Assembly (NCBI RefSeq): GCF_025152575.1
Contig: NZ_CP102293.1
Span: 248,001-312,000, forward strand
From: Subdoligranulum variabile
GTDB taxonomy: Bacteria > Bacillota > Clostridia > Oscillospirales > Ruminococcaceae
DNA length: 64,000 nt
Reading direction: 5' to 3'
Within the stretch, counting starts at the first letter, position 1, and each line of letters opens with the position of its first letter. Shown one piece after another: positions 9,873 through 19,224 of the stretch. The position numbers were made by a program, and so were the translations under genes. The notes beneath the pieces were generated by a model that was given only the letters and a program-made list of their open reading frames with translations, searched no databases and had not been told where the DNA came from.

Positions 9873-11075
9873 TTCTCCCTCGGAGGAAGAGGCGGTATCT
9901 CCATCGGAAGATTCCGCCGCATCACCTTCATCGGTCGGTTCGGGTGTTGGTGTAGGGTCCGGTTCCTCCGGCGCAAAATAGCCCTTTATCTCACCGTCGG
10001 TCTGCTGATAGCTGACATCCAGAGTGCCTTTGTCGCTGGCAGAAAGGCCCTTGTCCGGGTCAAGAATAGCTACTGAGGCAAGGCGGATCTTGTAATCCAG
10101 ACGGTTGCTGTTCCCGAGAAGCACCTGGATCCGGTCCTGGTATCGGAAACTGAGGTTGCTCAGATCGGTGATATCCAGCGCGGTGACACCATCGGTGAGC
10201 CCCTCCTCATCCATCGCCCCCAACATTTCCGTAAGGACTTGCGTAGCACTGGGTTGTGCCGCCTCCATGGTGGCAGACTCGCCCTCCAGCAGGGAATTGT
10301 AGCTGACCGGCACCACAATCTGTCCCGGCTCGGGAGAAAAATCCGGCTGCATCGTGCAAGAAAGTACCGTCAACCCCGCGGGTTGGGAAATATCCGTGCG
10401 CAGAATTTTAAGCGAATCGCTGAGGATGACCCAGCCTCCCGAATACATCGAAGTGAAACGTTCGGTGGCTGGACGCACTTTAATGACGACGGTACCAGGC
10501 AATTGGATATCCACCTGCACATTGTCCAGATACGGGAACTGCGACTGCAGCTGTATCGTTTTCTCGGTGGTGGAGAATCCGAATAAACTGGTTCCCTGCT
10601 CAATGCCCAGAGCCGCTATGATCTCATCCTCTGTATAAATGCCGGTATCTGCCGGCGTAGTCCTGTCAAATGTTTCCACCCGGAAGGATGTCACCTTGAA
10701 AAGCAAATTGATGGAAATGATGGTTCCCAGCGCCAGCACCAGCAACACACCCAGAACCCCCAGTGCCCTGCGGCGATTGCGCTGCCGAATCAGTTCTGCC
10801 TGCGTCACCCGGCGTTGGCGCCGCGGCATACCAGGTGTATACCCGGCTTTCTGAGGATTCAGCTGGGGTTGTGTGTGTGGCCGCGAGGTACCGCTGCTTC
10901 GGCGCTGCGGTGCCTGCACCGGATTGGGAACAGTTCGCCTTGCTGCATTTCCCTGGGGACGCACAGGCTGTTGCTTTTGCAGACCGAGGCGACTCCCTAA
11001 ACTTCGCTTCTGCCCGGAACGAGCAAAGGAGCCGCCCCTGGACTTTTGCTGACGGCTGCGCTGGTCGCGGTCCAT
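9870..11075 (-). CDS. divIB: Cell division protein FtsQ/DivIB
   Basis: Bitopic divisome protein that works with FtsL and FtsB/DivIC to activate septal peptidoglycan synthesis. The 401-residue chain has a very basic, Pro/Gln-rich cytoplasmic tail of about 105 residues. One membrane segment follows at about 105-125 (GVLGVLLVLALGTIISINLL). Next are a POTRA-like region beginning VTSFRVE, a segment with VKVRPATER-like spacing typical of FtsQ, and an acidic Pro/Glu/Ser-rich C-terminal tail. AAAGGAG lies just before the ATG at 11075. It is the last gene of the leftward dcw cluster, 43 bases after murG. The family is divergent, so the call rests on topology, POTRA-type segments and position. Confidence 0.88.
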   Translation of the reverse strand: MDRDQRSRQQKSRGGSFARSGQKRSLGSRLGLQKQQPVRPQGNAARRTVPNPVQAPQRRSSGTSRPHTQPQLNPQKAGYTPGMPRRQRRVTQAELIRQRNRRRALGVLGVLLVLALGTIISINLLFKVTSFRVETFDRTTPADTGIYTEDEIIAALGIEQGTSLFGFSTTEKTIQLQSQFPYLDNVQVDIQLPGTVVIKVRPATERFTSMYSGGWVILSDSLKILRTDISQPAGLTVLSCTMQPDFSPEPGQIVVPVSYNSLLEGESATMEAAQPSATQVLTEMLGAMDEEGLTDGVTALDITDLSNLSFRYQDRIQVLLGNSNRLDYKIRLASVAILDPDKGLSASDKGTLDVSYQQTDGEIKGYFAPEEPDPTPTPEPTDEGDAAESSDGDTASSSEGE

Positions 11076-11118
11076 ACGGGTGGCTCCTTTCCTGGAAATT
11101 GCTAAGGGTAAAGCGTTT

Positions 11119-12234
11119 TCACTTTACAAGGTTCATCAGTTTCTCGGTGATCAACTCAAGGCTGTGGGGATTGCCCAGTTTTTTTGCATTCTGTCCCATC
11201 TCGACCAGTTTTCCCGGGGTTCCCAGCAGCTTCTGCACCGTATCAATGAGTTTTTCACCGGTGAGATTCTTTTCTTCAATCACCACAGCTGCGCCGGCCT
11301 TTTCCAGCTCCAACGCATTGTAATACTGGTGATTTTCCGCCACGTTGGGGCTGGGGATCAAAACCGAAGCGCGGCCTACTGCTTCCAATTCCGCCAGTGT
11401 CAGCGCACCGGAACGGGCGATTACAAGATCTGCCGCCGCCAAAAGTTGAGGCATATTGTTGATATAGGGAGTGACCACCAGATTGGGGCCAGGCGCAAAG
11501 CCTTTTTCCCGCTCCAGCCGGTTGAACAGGATGACGCCGCGTTTTCCGGTGGCATGCAGATGCAAAACATTTGCCCCCTGCTGTTTCTCCCAGGCGCACA
11601 AATCCGCCACCACTTCGTTGATGCGATCGGCTCCCAAGCTGCCGCCGAAACTCAGGATCACCGTACGCTCCCCCGCTTCCAGCTTCTGGCGGGCGGTGGC
11701 ACGGTCCGCCGTCAATACTTCCGGGCGAACCGGGTTTCCCACCACAAAGGTCTTGTCAGGGGCTCCGAGTTTCTCCACCGCATCGGCGCTGGCGGCCAGC
11801 ACCAGATCCACATCCTTGGCAAGCAGTTTGTTGGTGACACCCGGGAAGGCATTCTGCTCATGAATGGCCGTTTTGATGCCGCGCTTGGCAGCCGCCCGCA
11901 CGATGGGTCCGCTGACATATCCGCCGCAGCCAATGACCAGATCCGGCCGCACTTCGTCCAGGATTTTCCATGTCCGGGGGCCGGAAAGCGCCAGATGCCA
12001 GACAGCCACCACATTACGCACAATATTTTCGGCATTCAGACGGCGCTGAAAGCCGTTGATTTCAATGTGATGAAAGGGATAGCCGGCCTTGGTCACAAGG
12101 CCATACTCCATCCCTTCACGCCGCCCCGCAAAATGAATTTCCGCCGTAGGATCTGCGGCTTTCAGCGCCCCGGCAATAGCCAGTGCCGGATTGATATGAC
12201 CGGCTGTTCCGCCGGCAGCAATCAAAACACGCAT
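11119..12234 (-). CDS. murG: UDP-GlcNAc:undecaprenyl-pyrophosphoryl-MurNAc-pentapeptide transferase
   Basis: Adds GlcNAc to lipid I to form lipid II on the inner face of the membrane. The 371-residue GT28 enzyme starts MRVLIAAGGTAGHINPALA; the glycine loop reads GGTAGH where many homologues have GGTGGH. Other conserved parts are GCGGYVSGP (about residue 103), HEQNAFPGVTNK (about residue 125), ILSFGGSLGA and the UDP-binding end with SGALTLAELEAVGRASVLIP. GGGGAGAG precedes the ATG. It sits between ftsW and divIB. Confidence 0.95.
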   Translation of the reverse strand: MRVLIAAGGTAGHINPALAIAGALKAADPTAEIHFAGRREGMEYGLVTKAGYPFHHIEINGFQRRLNAENIVRNVVAVWHLALSGPRTWKILDEVRPDLVIGCGGYVSGPIVRAAAKRGIKTAIHEQNAFPGVTNKLLAKDVDLVLAASADAVEKLGAPDKTFVVGNPVRPEVLTADRATARQKLEAGERTVILSFGGSLGADRINEVVADLCAWEKQQGANVLHLHATGKRGVILFNRLEREKGFAPGPNLVVTPYINNMPQLLAAADLVIARSGALTLAELEAVGRASVLIPSPNVAENHQYYNALELEKAGAAVVIEEKNLTGEKLIDTVQKLLGTPGKLVEMGQNAKKLGNPHSLELITEKLMNLVK

Positions 12235-12267
12235 ACTCTCTCCCCTTTTCTTACCTTTATGTACAAC

Positions 12268-13560
12268 TCAGGTACTCTGGCGTCGGTAGACGGGACGTCG
12301 CGGTGCACGGCCCAGTTTACGGTCAATTTCGGCCTGGTGCTGCTTCTGACGGGCTTCCATCCTCGCATTCCCCGCCCGGGAAATGCTGAGCAGTACACCC
12401 ATCTCTCCCAAGAGCAACAACAGGCTGGTACCGCCCGAGGAAAAGAACGGCAGGCTGATACCGGTATTGGGCAGCAGCGCCGTCGCCACACCGATATGGC
12501 AGAACACCTGCCAGGCAACCTGGGATGTAATACCAATGCCCAGCAGCGCTCCAAAAAAGTCCGGCGCGTTGAGGGCGATCAGGATCCCCTGCACAATGAT
12601 TGCCGCAAAGAGCAGGATGAGTGCCAAGGCTCCCACAAAGCCCAGTTCTTCGCAGACCACAGAAAAAATGAAGTCATTTTCCGCATAGGGCAGCCACTGG
12701 TGCTTCTGAACACTGTTGCCGATACCCACGCCAAACAAGCCACCAGTGCAGATGGCGTAGACACTCTGACGGGTCTGCCACAACATGTTCGTGGTATCTG
12801 TCGGCGTAAGGCCCCACACGCCGCCCAGACGCTCGGCGGCATAGCCGCCGCTGGACTGCAGATAGTTGTAAAACGCAAGACCTCCGGCCGCTGCCACACC
12901 GCCGGCCGCAAACAGCCAGACACCGCCGCCGCCCGCGCAGAGCAGCATGGTGGCAAAGATGGCGCACATCAGCAGCATGGCGGAGTTGTGGGGTTCCAGA
13001 CGCAGGAGAATCAGCACCGGAATCAACGGCAATGCCGGCAGAATAATCCCATAGATAGGATTTTTGATTTGATTTTTATGTTTGTCCAGGGCGTCTGCTG
13101 TCCCCAGAATGATGGCGAACTTGGCCATTTCCGAGGGCTGCAGAGACATTCCCCCCGGGAAATACACCCAACGATAACAGCCGTTGCTGTCACTGGGCAT
13201 GAACAGCGCCACAATCAGCAGCACCAGGGTCACGAAATAAAAAGTCTCGTTCAGATACCGCAGTGCGCGATAGTTGATGCGCGACATAAAAAGCATCGCA
13301 GCAAAACCTACCACTGCCACGATGGCCTGCGGCTTGATGAAATGATAAATATCGCCGTACTTGGTGTAACCGCTGGAATAGCTGGCCGAAAACAGCATGA
13401 TCAATCCGTAAGCCAGCGTCACGGCCAATGTACCTACAAAGCCCCAGGAAACCGGGCCGCGTTCTGCCTTTGGCAGGCGAATGACCCGCAGCATGCGGAT
13501 AATGTTCCCCACCGAATGATCCAGAATCAGGGCCAGAAGGCTGAGAGATGTATTTTGCAA
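12268..13560 (-). CDS. ftsW: Septal peptidoglycan glycosyltransferase FtsW (SEDS family)
   Basis: Polytopic SEDS polymerase that joins lipid II into glycan strands at the septum with its class B PBP partner. The frame is open further upstream into mraY. I chose the TTG at 13560 because GAAAGGAGGG lies eight bases before it, while the internal ATG at 13494 has a poorly spaced site. The product is then 430 residues. SEDS features include the first membrane segment GTLAVTLAYGLIMLFSAS, WVYFPGGMSLQPSEMAKFA in the large middle loop and the late ATALLPNTGISLPFFSSGGT. The product ends with a basic tail. It is flanked by mraY and murG. Confidence 0.93.
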   Translation of the reverse strand: MQNTSLSLLALILDHSVGNIIRMLRVIRLPKAERGPVSWGFVGTLAVTLAYGLIMLFSASYSSGYTKYGDIYHFIKPQAIVAVVGFAAMLFMSRINYRALRYLNETFYFVTLVLLIVALFMPSDSNGCYRWVYFPGGMSLQPSEMAKFAIILGTADALDKHKNQIKNPIYGIILPALPLIPVLILLRLEPHNSAMLLMCAIFATMLLCAGGGGVWLFAAGGVAAAGGLAFYNYLQSSGGYAAERLGGVWGLTPTDTTNMLWQTRQSVYAICTGGLFGVGIGNSVQKHQWLPYAENDFIFSVVCEELGFVGALALILLFAAIIVQGILIALNAPDFFGALLGIGITSQVAWQVFCHIGVATALLPNTGISLPFFSSGGTSLLLLLGEMGVLLSISRAGNARMEARQKQHQAEIDRKLGRAPRRPVYRRQST

Positions 13561-13615
13561 GGGGTATGCCCTCCTTTCGGGGCGTGCCGGGAAGACACCG
13601 CACCCAGGGGCGCGG

Positions 13616-14629
13616 TCAGACGAGGCAGATATACAGGATGCCCAGCGCCACACCGACGGCAGCGATGAGCGCAAAGAAACCGTCAATCTTCACTTCCCGC
13701 CAGCCACGCATCTCAAAGGCATGATGGATGGGGGTCATCTTGAAGATTCGTTTGCCGTGGGTGGCCTTGAAATAGACGCGCTGGATCACAACGGTCATGG
13801 CATCCCAGATATACACAAGGCCAAAGAACAGCACAAGTTCGGGGCGGTCCATAATGAACGCCAGTGCCGTGACAAGGCCGCCAAAGAACATGCTGCCGGT
13901 ATCACCCATAAAGACTTTGGCCGGATAGAAATTCCAGATCAGGAACCCGGCACAGGCGCCCGCCGTAGCCGACGCAATGAGCGATACATGCACAAAACCC
14001 AACAGACTGCCGGCCAGCAGATAGCCCAGCATGGACACAAAGGTCACACCGGTGCACAGGCCATCCAGACCATCGGTCAGGTTGACGGCGTTCACCAGGA
14101 AGATGATGCCGAAGAACGCAATGGGATAAAAGAAGATGCCAAAATCAACGGCGCCAGCCACCGGCAGCATGACCTCGGTGGAGAGCAGCCCCAGGGAATG
14201 CAATCCGATCATAAAACCAACCGTCACCGCTACCTGGAAGACAATCTTCTGCATCGCCGTCAAGCCCAGATTGCGGTGTTTGATGACTTTGATGAAGTCA
14301 TCCAGAAAGCCGATCAGTCCGGAGCCAAAGGCCAGGAACAATACCATCATACCGGCTGCCAGCTGCTGCGGGCCGAGCACCTCCGATGCCTTGCTCTGGA
14401 AGATCCCCCAGACAACGCCCAGCGTCACCAGGATGCCGAAGATGAACCCAAGGCCGCCCATGGTGGGGGTACCGTTTTTCTTGTTGTGCCAGGTCGGTCC
14501 TTCCTCCCGGATGGTCTGCCCGAAATGCAGACGATGCAAGGCCGGGATCAAAAGCCAGCAGGTCACGGCAGTAACGGCAAAGCCGCCCACCGCCGCAGCT
14601 GCCAGCATATAGGAGACAGTTTGCTCCAT
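13616..14629 (-). CDS. mraY: Phospho-N-acetylmuramoyl-pentapeptide transferase
   Basis: Transfers phospho-MurNAc-pentapeptide to undecaprenyl phosphate, making lipid I. The 337-residue protein has about ten membrane segments. Signature regions are GPTWHNKKNGTPTMGG (about residues 44-59), the catalytic-loop Asp pair in FLDDFIKVIKHRNLGLTA (about residues 107-124), NLTDGLDGL (about residue 184), FMGDTGSMFFGG and the C-terminal HHAFEMRGW. GGAGGA precedes the ATG. It follows murF and precedes ftsW in the leftward cluster. Confidence 0.96.
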   Translation of the reverse strand: MEQTVSYMLAAAAVGGFAVTAVTCWLLIPALHRLHFGQTIREEGPTWHNKKNGTPTMGGLGFIFGILVTLGVVWGIFQSKASEVLGPQQLAAGMMVLFLAFGSGLIGFLDDFIKVIKHRNLGLTAMQKIVFQVAVTVGFMIGLHSLGLLSTEVMLPVAGAVDFGIFFYPIAFFGIIFLVNAVNLTDGLDGLCTGVTFVSMLGYLLAGSLLGFVHVSLIASATAGACAGFLIWNFYPAKVFMGDTGSMFFGGLVTALAFIMDRPELVLFFGLVYIWDAMTVVIQRVYFKATHGKRIFKMTPIHHAFEMRGWREVKIDGFFALIAAVGVALGILYICLV

Positions 14630-14684
14630 GCAGTCATTCCTCCAAAAAACTCTTCTTTTCTGGGCGTGACTGCATACGAAGCCG

Positions 14685-16046
14685 TCACGCCTGTGGCAAT
14701 CCAGCGTAGTAATCCTGCAACAGATCTTCCAGCTTCATCGCATGACTGGCTTTGGCCAGCAGCGCATCACCGGGCTGTACAAATTGCTGTAGACATTGTA
14801 GCACCTCTTGGGCCTTTTGGCAATGCACAGTTGTTACGCCCCGCGCCTGCGCCGCCTCGGCCATCACCGCACTGCGCGGGCCATAGGCAATCAGGGTATC
14901 GACACCCGCTTCGGCGACCCACTCGCCGGTATGGCGGTGTCCCTCCTCGCTGGCATCGCCCAGTTCCAGCATATCTCCCAGCAGCGCAATCTTACGTTTA
15001 TTAGGCAGTGCCTTGAGTACCGAGATAGCCGCTTTCATGCTGTCAGGGCTGGCATTGTAGCAGTCCTCGATGACCGTCACGCCACCTCTTTCCACGATAT
15101 GCTGGCGCATGCCGGTGGTCTGATACCGGGAAAGCGCCTTGGCACAGTTCGCCGGATCCAGTCCCAGACGGGTGGCTGCCGCATAGGCCGACAAAGCGTC
15201 ATAGACAGTATGCAGTCCGGCTGTGGGGATGGAAACCGGGAAACGGCCGTATTCCCGGTCGACCAGTGTAAAGGTGGTTCCCTGTGCACCAGTCTGAATG
15301 TTCTCCGCCCGGACATCGGCCTCCTGCTCGATACCGAACCACACCGCCCGCAGACGGCCCGGGACCTGCGCCGTAGGCAGAAGGTCATTGTCCGCATTGA
15401 GCACCAGCGGCGCGCCATCCGGCAGGCCCGCACAGATTTCCATCTTTGCTTTCAGTATATTCTCCCGGGTGCCGAGATTTTCCAGATGGGACACACCGAT
15501 CATCGTGATAATGCCCGCCGAGGGCCGCACGCAGCGGGTCAGACGCTCAATCTCCCCCGCGTGGTCCATGCCCATCTCCACCACCGCGTACTCGGTGGCG
15601 CTTTCCAGGCGGAACAGCGTATTGGGTACGCCAATCTCGTTGTTCTGGTTTCCCTCGGTTTTCAGGGTATTGCCAAACGCCGACAACACCGCATAGCAGA
15701 ATTCCTTGGTGGTGGTCTTGCCCACACTGCCGGTCACGCCAATAATGCGGGGGCTGAACAGCATCCGGTAGTTGGAGGCCATGCGGACCATGGCCAGGGC
15801 ACTGTCCGGCACCACAACGGTGCGGTCCGCCGGGACGCCGTCCACCGGATGATTGGCAATGATATAGGCAGCGCCGTTCTGGTAGGCACCAGCGGCAAAG
15901 GTGTGTCCGTCCACCCGTTCTCCGGGGAAGCAGACGAAGACACACCCCGGTTCCACCTTTCGGCTGTCGGTGACGACCGCATGGATGGATACCGGTTCGG
16001 CCAGCGTCAGGCCGGCCAGCAATTCATTGGCTGGGATCGGTTGCAT
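14685..16046 (-). CDS. murF: UDP-MurNAc-tripeptide:D-Ala-D-Ala ligase
   Basis: Adds D-Ala-D-Ala to the UDP-MurNAc tripeptide in the cytoplasm. The 453-residue Mur ligase has the N-terminal uridine-binding domain (SRKVEPGCVFVCFPGERVDG), the ATP loop GVTGSVGKTTTKEF (about residues 103-116), TEGNQNNEIGVP and the C-terminal domain with VIEDCYNASPDSMKAAI. AAGGAGG precedes the ATG. No murE, murD or murC is seen in this cluster, so those must lie elsewhere. Confidence 0.95.
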   Translation of the reverse strand: MQPIPANELLAGLTLAEPVSIHAVVTDSRKVEPGCVFVCFPGERVDGHTFAAGAYQNGAAYIIANHPVDGVPADRTVVVPDSALAMVRMASNYRMLFSPRIIGVTGSVGKTTTKEFCYAVLSAFGNTLKTEGNQNNEIGVPNTLFRLESATEYAVVEMGMDHAGEIERLTRCVRPSAGIITMIGVSHLENLGTRENILKAKMEICAGLPDGAPLVLNADNDLLPTAQVPGRLRAVWFGIEQEADVRAENIQTGAQGTTFTLVDREYGRFPVSIPTAGLHTVYDALSAYAAATRLGLDPANCAKALSRYQTTGMRQHIVERGGVTVIEDCYNASPDSMKAAISVLKALPNKRKIALLGDMLELGDASEEGHRHTGEWVAEAGVDTLIAYGPRSAVMAEAAQARGVTTVHCQKAQEVLQCLQQFVQPGDALLAKASHAMKLEDLLQDYYAGLPQA

Positions 16047-16083
16047 AAAGATACCTCCTTCTGGTTGCGTACAAATAAGGGCG

Positions 16084-18627
16084 TCACTCCTGCGCCTGAC
16101 TGTCGCTCTGGGCTGTATCCGCGGAAGTGGACTCTGCCGCAGAAGCGGGTTCTTCGGAAACAGGTTCTGTGGTCTGTGTAGTATTGGAGGACTCCATCGT
16201 CAGGGTAATGATGGTGCCGTAGGCGGTACTGGTGTTGGCTTCCACACTCTGCGCCACCACTTTGCCGCCGCTGTCCCCCTCGTATTGCACATTGAGGTTG
16301 GCCGCGCGCAGCATCTGCTCGGCAAAGCTGCTGCTCTTGCCGACGACGTCCGGTACCGTGGTCATGGCGTCCCGGTCGCTCTGGGTATACAGGTAGATGG
16401 TGGATCCCGCCGGGACCTTACTTCCGCCGTAGGGATACTGGTACACAATGGTACCGTTGTCCCCGATCAGCTTATGTTTCAGCCCCAGCTGATTGAGGGT
16501 CACCTGCGCATTGGTCCAGGTGTAGTTCAGGCAGGTCTGGACCGTGACGGTGCCGCTGGGATTGTAGTTGGAATCCTGCTCGATTCCGAGATAGGGCGCC
16601 ACCTCGCTGATGATGTTGCCCACCACAGGGGCCACCACCTCGCTGGCGTAGTCATACAACCAGCGGGGGTCGTCCAATACCACGAAGACCTCTATCTCAG
16701 GATCATCGATGGGCAATACGGCAGCAAAACTCATGGTCTTGTAATAGTCGCCGTCATAGCGCAGTTCCCGGTCGGTGCGTTCTGCCGTGCCCGATTTACC
16801 GCCAATGCGGTAGCCCGCTACATAAGCATTTTTGTTGGAGTGGTAGTTATTGGGGCTTTCACTGTTGGGGTCTACGCTGGTTTCCATCATGGCGAGAATC
16901 TGCTCGCTGACCTCCTCGGAAATCACCTGGCGGCGGATGTTGGTCTCGGTTTTCTGCACCACGTTTCCGTCATTGTCAGTGATGGAATCCACCACATAGG
17001 GGGTGACCAGATAGCCGCCGTTGGCGACCGCTGCCACCGCTGTCGCCATCTGCATCGGCGTAATGGCCTCGTTCTGACCAAAAGCGGCCGTATACAGGTT
17101 GGTGTCCACCTGGGCCATCTGCTCGGCGTTGTACACACTGGTCCAGCGGGTCTCGTTGGGCAGGTCGATGCCGGTGGTCTGGGTGAACCCGAAAGCCTGG
17201 ATATAGTCGTAGAACACCGTGGGCTGCAAGGTCTGTGCCGCCTGGATGAACCACAGGTTGCAGCTGTGGTTCAGAGCGCCCGCCATATCCAGCAGACCGT
17301 GGGCTGCATCGTTGGCGCAGTGATATGTGTGTTCCCACACGGTGCCGGAATCAACTGTAAACTCGCCGTTGCAATAGAAGGTCTGCTCGGCCGTCATAAT
17401 ACCGGAGTCAAGGCCCGCCGATGCTGTGATCAGTTTGAAAACCGAACCGGGCATATACAACTCGGTGATATTCTTATTCTTCCACTGGGCCTCGCGCATC
17501 ATACCCTGCAGTTGGGTATATTCGCTGCTGACCGTATTGCCCTCCTCATCGGTGGTGGTTTCCCGGCTGATCTTGCCGTCCGCAATGATGTCGGCCACCT
17601 CATCCTCGCCCAGGCGGCTCTTGAGCCAGTCGATATCCTCGTCATCCAGCTCTTCCTTATCAAGGATCGCCTGCATCTTTTCATCGTAGATGGTATAGGG
17701 ACTGTTGGGGTCAAACTGTTCCAGCGACGCCATCGCCAGGATGGCGCCGGTCTTGACGTTCATGACGATGGCGCTGCCGCGACCATGCACGCTGAAGGTA
17801 TTCATGGCCTCGGCCAAATACTCTTCCACGATGGCCTGCACATTCTCGTCGATGGTCAGGTTCAGATTGTTGCCGTCAATGGCCGGGTAGACATCCGCTT
17901 CGGCGTTGGCCAGTACTTCACCGCTGACATTGGTCTCGGCAATGCTGCGCCCCGGCGTACCGGAAAGCACATCGTCATAGGATTTTTCCAGACCGTACGC
18001 ACCGGAACCGTCGCCGTTGCAGAACCCCAGCACCGAGGAAAGAAACGCTCCATAGGGATAGCTGCGGGTGGATGCCTGCTCCGTGGAGAGTACAACGATC
18101 CGGTATCCCTGCTCCTCCCCGGCCGGCGGTTCTGTGCGGTAGTTCATGGAATATTCGATGATGGCATCTGCCACCGGCTTTTCCACGCCCTTGGCCACCA
18201 CGCGATACTCATAAAGTTCGCCGTTGGCATTGGTTGCTGTCAGAATATTGAAAATACTGTCCGCCGTGGTGCCGTCGTCCAACAGCGTGGCAATTTCCTC
18301 CGCGGCTCGCTGCAGCTGGGCGGTGGTAGCTCCGTTTTTCTGGGATTGCAGCGGGTTGGCGATGATGTTCCACACCGTGTTGCTCTTGGCCAGCAGTTTT
18401 CCGTTGGCGCTGTAGATGGAACCGCGGGTAGCAGGCAGTTCGGTATCCTGCATCTGCTGGGTCACCGCTTCGGTGCGGTACAGCTCTGCGTCCCGCAGCT
18501 GCAGTGCATACAGCTGATAAATCAGGATGCCAAAGAAAAAAATCAGGAAGATGGCAATGGCGATCAGCGTGCGCCGCAGTACCTGGGCGCGGAAATGCGG
18601 GTTGGGATTGTTGACTGGATTGGACAT
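16084..18627 (-). CDS. Class B penicillin-binding protein with PASTA domains (FtsI/SpoVD type)
   Basis: Transpeptidase that cross-links septal (or spore cortex) peptidoglycan. The ATG at 18627 is chosen for its upstream AAGGGAG and because the product starts MSNPVNNPNPHFRAQ just before the membrane anchor (about residues 17-37). That gives 847 residues. The transpeptidase has SVFK (Ser nucleophile), the SCN triad in NHSCNLWF and KSGTAER. Two PASTA-like repeats follow (about 665-790). The C-terminal tail is rich in Ser, Thr and Glu. PASTA domains make it closer to SpoVD/PBP2x than to enterobacterial FtsI; which role it plays cannot be decided here. Confidence 0.92.
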   Translation of the reverse strand: MSNPVNNPNPHFRAQVLRRTLIAIAIFLIFFFGILIYQLYALQLRDAELYRTEAVTQQMQDTELPATRGSIYSANGKLLAKSNTVWNIIANPLQSQKNGATTAQLQRAAEEIATLLDDGTTADSIFNILTATNANGELYEYRVVAKGVEKPVADAIIEYSMNYRTEPPAGEEQGYRIVVLSTEQASTRSYPYGAFLSSVLGFCNGDGSGAYGLEKSYDDVLSGTPGRSIAETNVSGEVLANAEADVYPAIDGNNLNLTIDENVQAIVEEYLAEAMNTFSVHGRGSAIVMNVKTGAILAMASLEQFDPNSPYTIYDEKMQAILDKEELDDEDIDWLKSRLGEDEVADIIADGKISRETTTDEEGNTVSSEYTQLQGMMREAQWKNKNITELYMPGSVFKLITASAGLDSGIMTAEQTFYCNGEFTVDSGTVWEHTYHCANDAAHGLLDMAGALNHSCNLWFIQAAQTLQPTVFYDYIQAFGFTQTTGIDLPNETRWTSVYNAEQMAQVDTNLYTAAFGQNEAITPMQMATAVAAVANGGYLVTPYVVDSITDNDGNVVQKTETNIRRQVISEEVSEQILAMMETSVDPNSESPNNYHSNKNAYVAGYRIGGKSGTAERTDRELRYDGDYYKTMSFAAVLPIDDPEIEVFVVLDDPRWLYDYASEVVAPVVGNIISEVAPYLGIEQDSNYNPSGTVTVQTCLNYTWTNAQVTLNQLGLKHKLIGDNGTIVYQYPYGGSKVPAGSTIYLYTQSDRDAMTTVPDVVGKSSSFAEQMLRAANLNVQYEGDSGGKVVAQSVEANTSTAYGTIITLTMESSNTTQTTEPVSEEPASAAESTSADTAQSDSQAQE

Positions 18628-18669
18628 CGGCGACTCCCTTGGGAGAAATATTTCCCTGATTGCGGCGGC

Positions 18670-18713
18670 GAGCCTTTTTACGCGCGGCGTTCCCGCCGTT
18701 GGTAAAAAGGCTC
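18670..18713. repeat. Long inverted repeat between ftsL and the class B PBP gene
   Basis: Perfect 12-bp arms (18670-18681 and 18702-18713) enclose a second GC-rich inverted pair. No T-run follows on the leftward transcript, so it is not a classical terminator. It could be an RNA processing or stabilising hairpin inside the dcw operon, or a remnant of a small repeated element. Confidence 0.7.
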
Positions 18714-18735
18714 GTTGCCACATTGATTCTTTTGT

Positions 18736-19212
18736 TTACGGGTTCAGGCTGCCCAGCAGGTTGAGCGCCGCAGTGCGTACATCAGACACCAGCAACTGTG
18801 CACTGCTGGTGGTTTTTTCGATGACGCTCTGATCCTCCAGCTGCACGTAGGTGATCTGGCTGGGGTCCACCTGGACCAGTCCCAGCTGCCCCTCCGCCAC
18901 CTGCTGCAGGCTGGCACGGCTGGTGATATTGCTCATCTGCGTGGCCAGGTAGTCATACTCGCTCTGCGCAGCCGTGAGCTGGGTCTTGGTATCGTTGATC
19001 TGGCCGTTCAGTTCCGTGATCTTCGCCTGGCTGTAAACAACGCTGACAATCAATCCCAGCAGCAGAGCCACAGCCAGCACATTCAGCGTGGAGGCTGCCA
19101 GATGGCGCGCCCGGTTCAGGCCATGCCGCCCGCCGCGTACTACCTGCACGCGGGGCTGCGGACGCTCCACCTTGGGTGCGGTCTGACCGGTATGCAATAA
19201 AACAGTTGTCAT
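18736..19212 (-). CDS. ftsL: Cell division protein FtsL-like
   Basis: Small bitopic divisome protein that pairs with DivIC/FtsB and DivIB. The 158-residue product has a basic cytoplasmic tail (about 1-38), one membrane segment (about 42-62, LNVLAVALLLGLIVSVVYSQ) and an extracytoplasmic coiled coil (AKITELNGQINDTKTQLTAAQ). It lies between rsmH and the class B PBP, the standard place of ftsL. GAGG precedes the ATG. The sequence family is weakly conserved; topology and position carry the call. Confidence 0.85.
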   Translation of the reverse strand: MTTVLLHTGQTAPKVERPQPRVQVVRGGRHGLNRARHLAASTLNVLAVALLLGLIVSVVYSQAKITELNGQINDTKTQLTAAQSEYDYLATQMSNITSRASLQQVAEGQLGLVQVDPSQITYVQLEDQSVIEKTTSSAQLLVSDVRTAALNLLGSLNP

Positions 19213-19224
19213 GAAAATGCCTCG

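Noticed and set aside
3365..9976. Leftward open frame of about 2,200 codons opposite purD-purL-purB
   Set aside because: It is the antisense shadow of three certain purine genes. Strong codon bias and high GC remove stops on the other strand. The product is low in complexity (His, Gly, Gln, Val) and fits no family.
11080..13668. Rightward frame of 862 codons opposite murG and ftsW
   Set aside because: Antisense shadow of two well-supported genes.
15901..18705. Rightward frame of 934 codons opposite the class B PBP gene
   Set aside because: Antisense shadow; the PBP motifs on the other strand are decisive.
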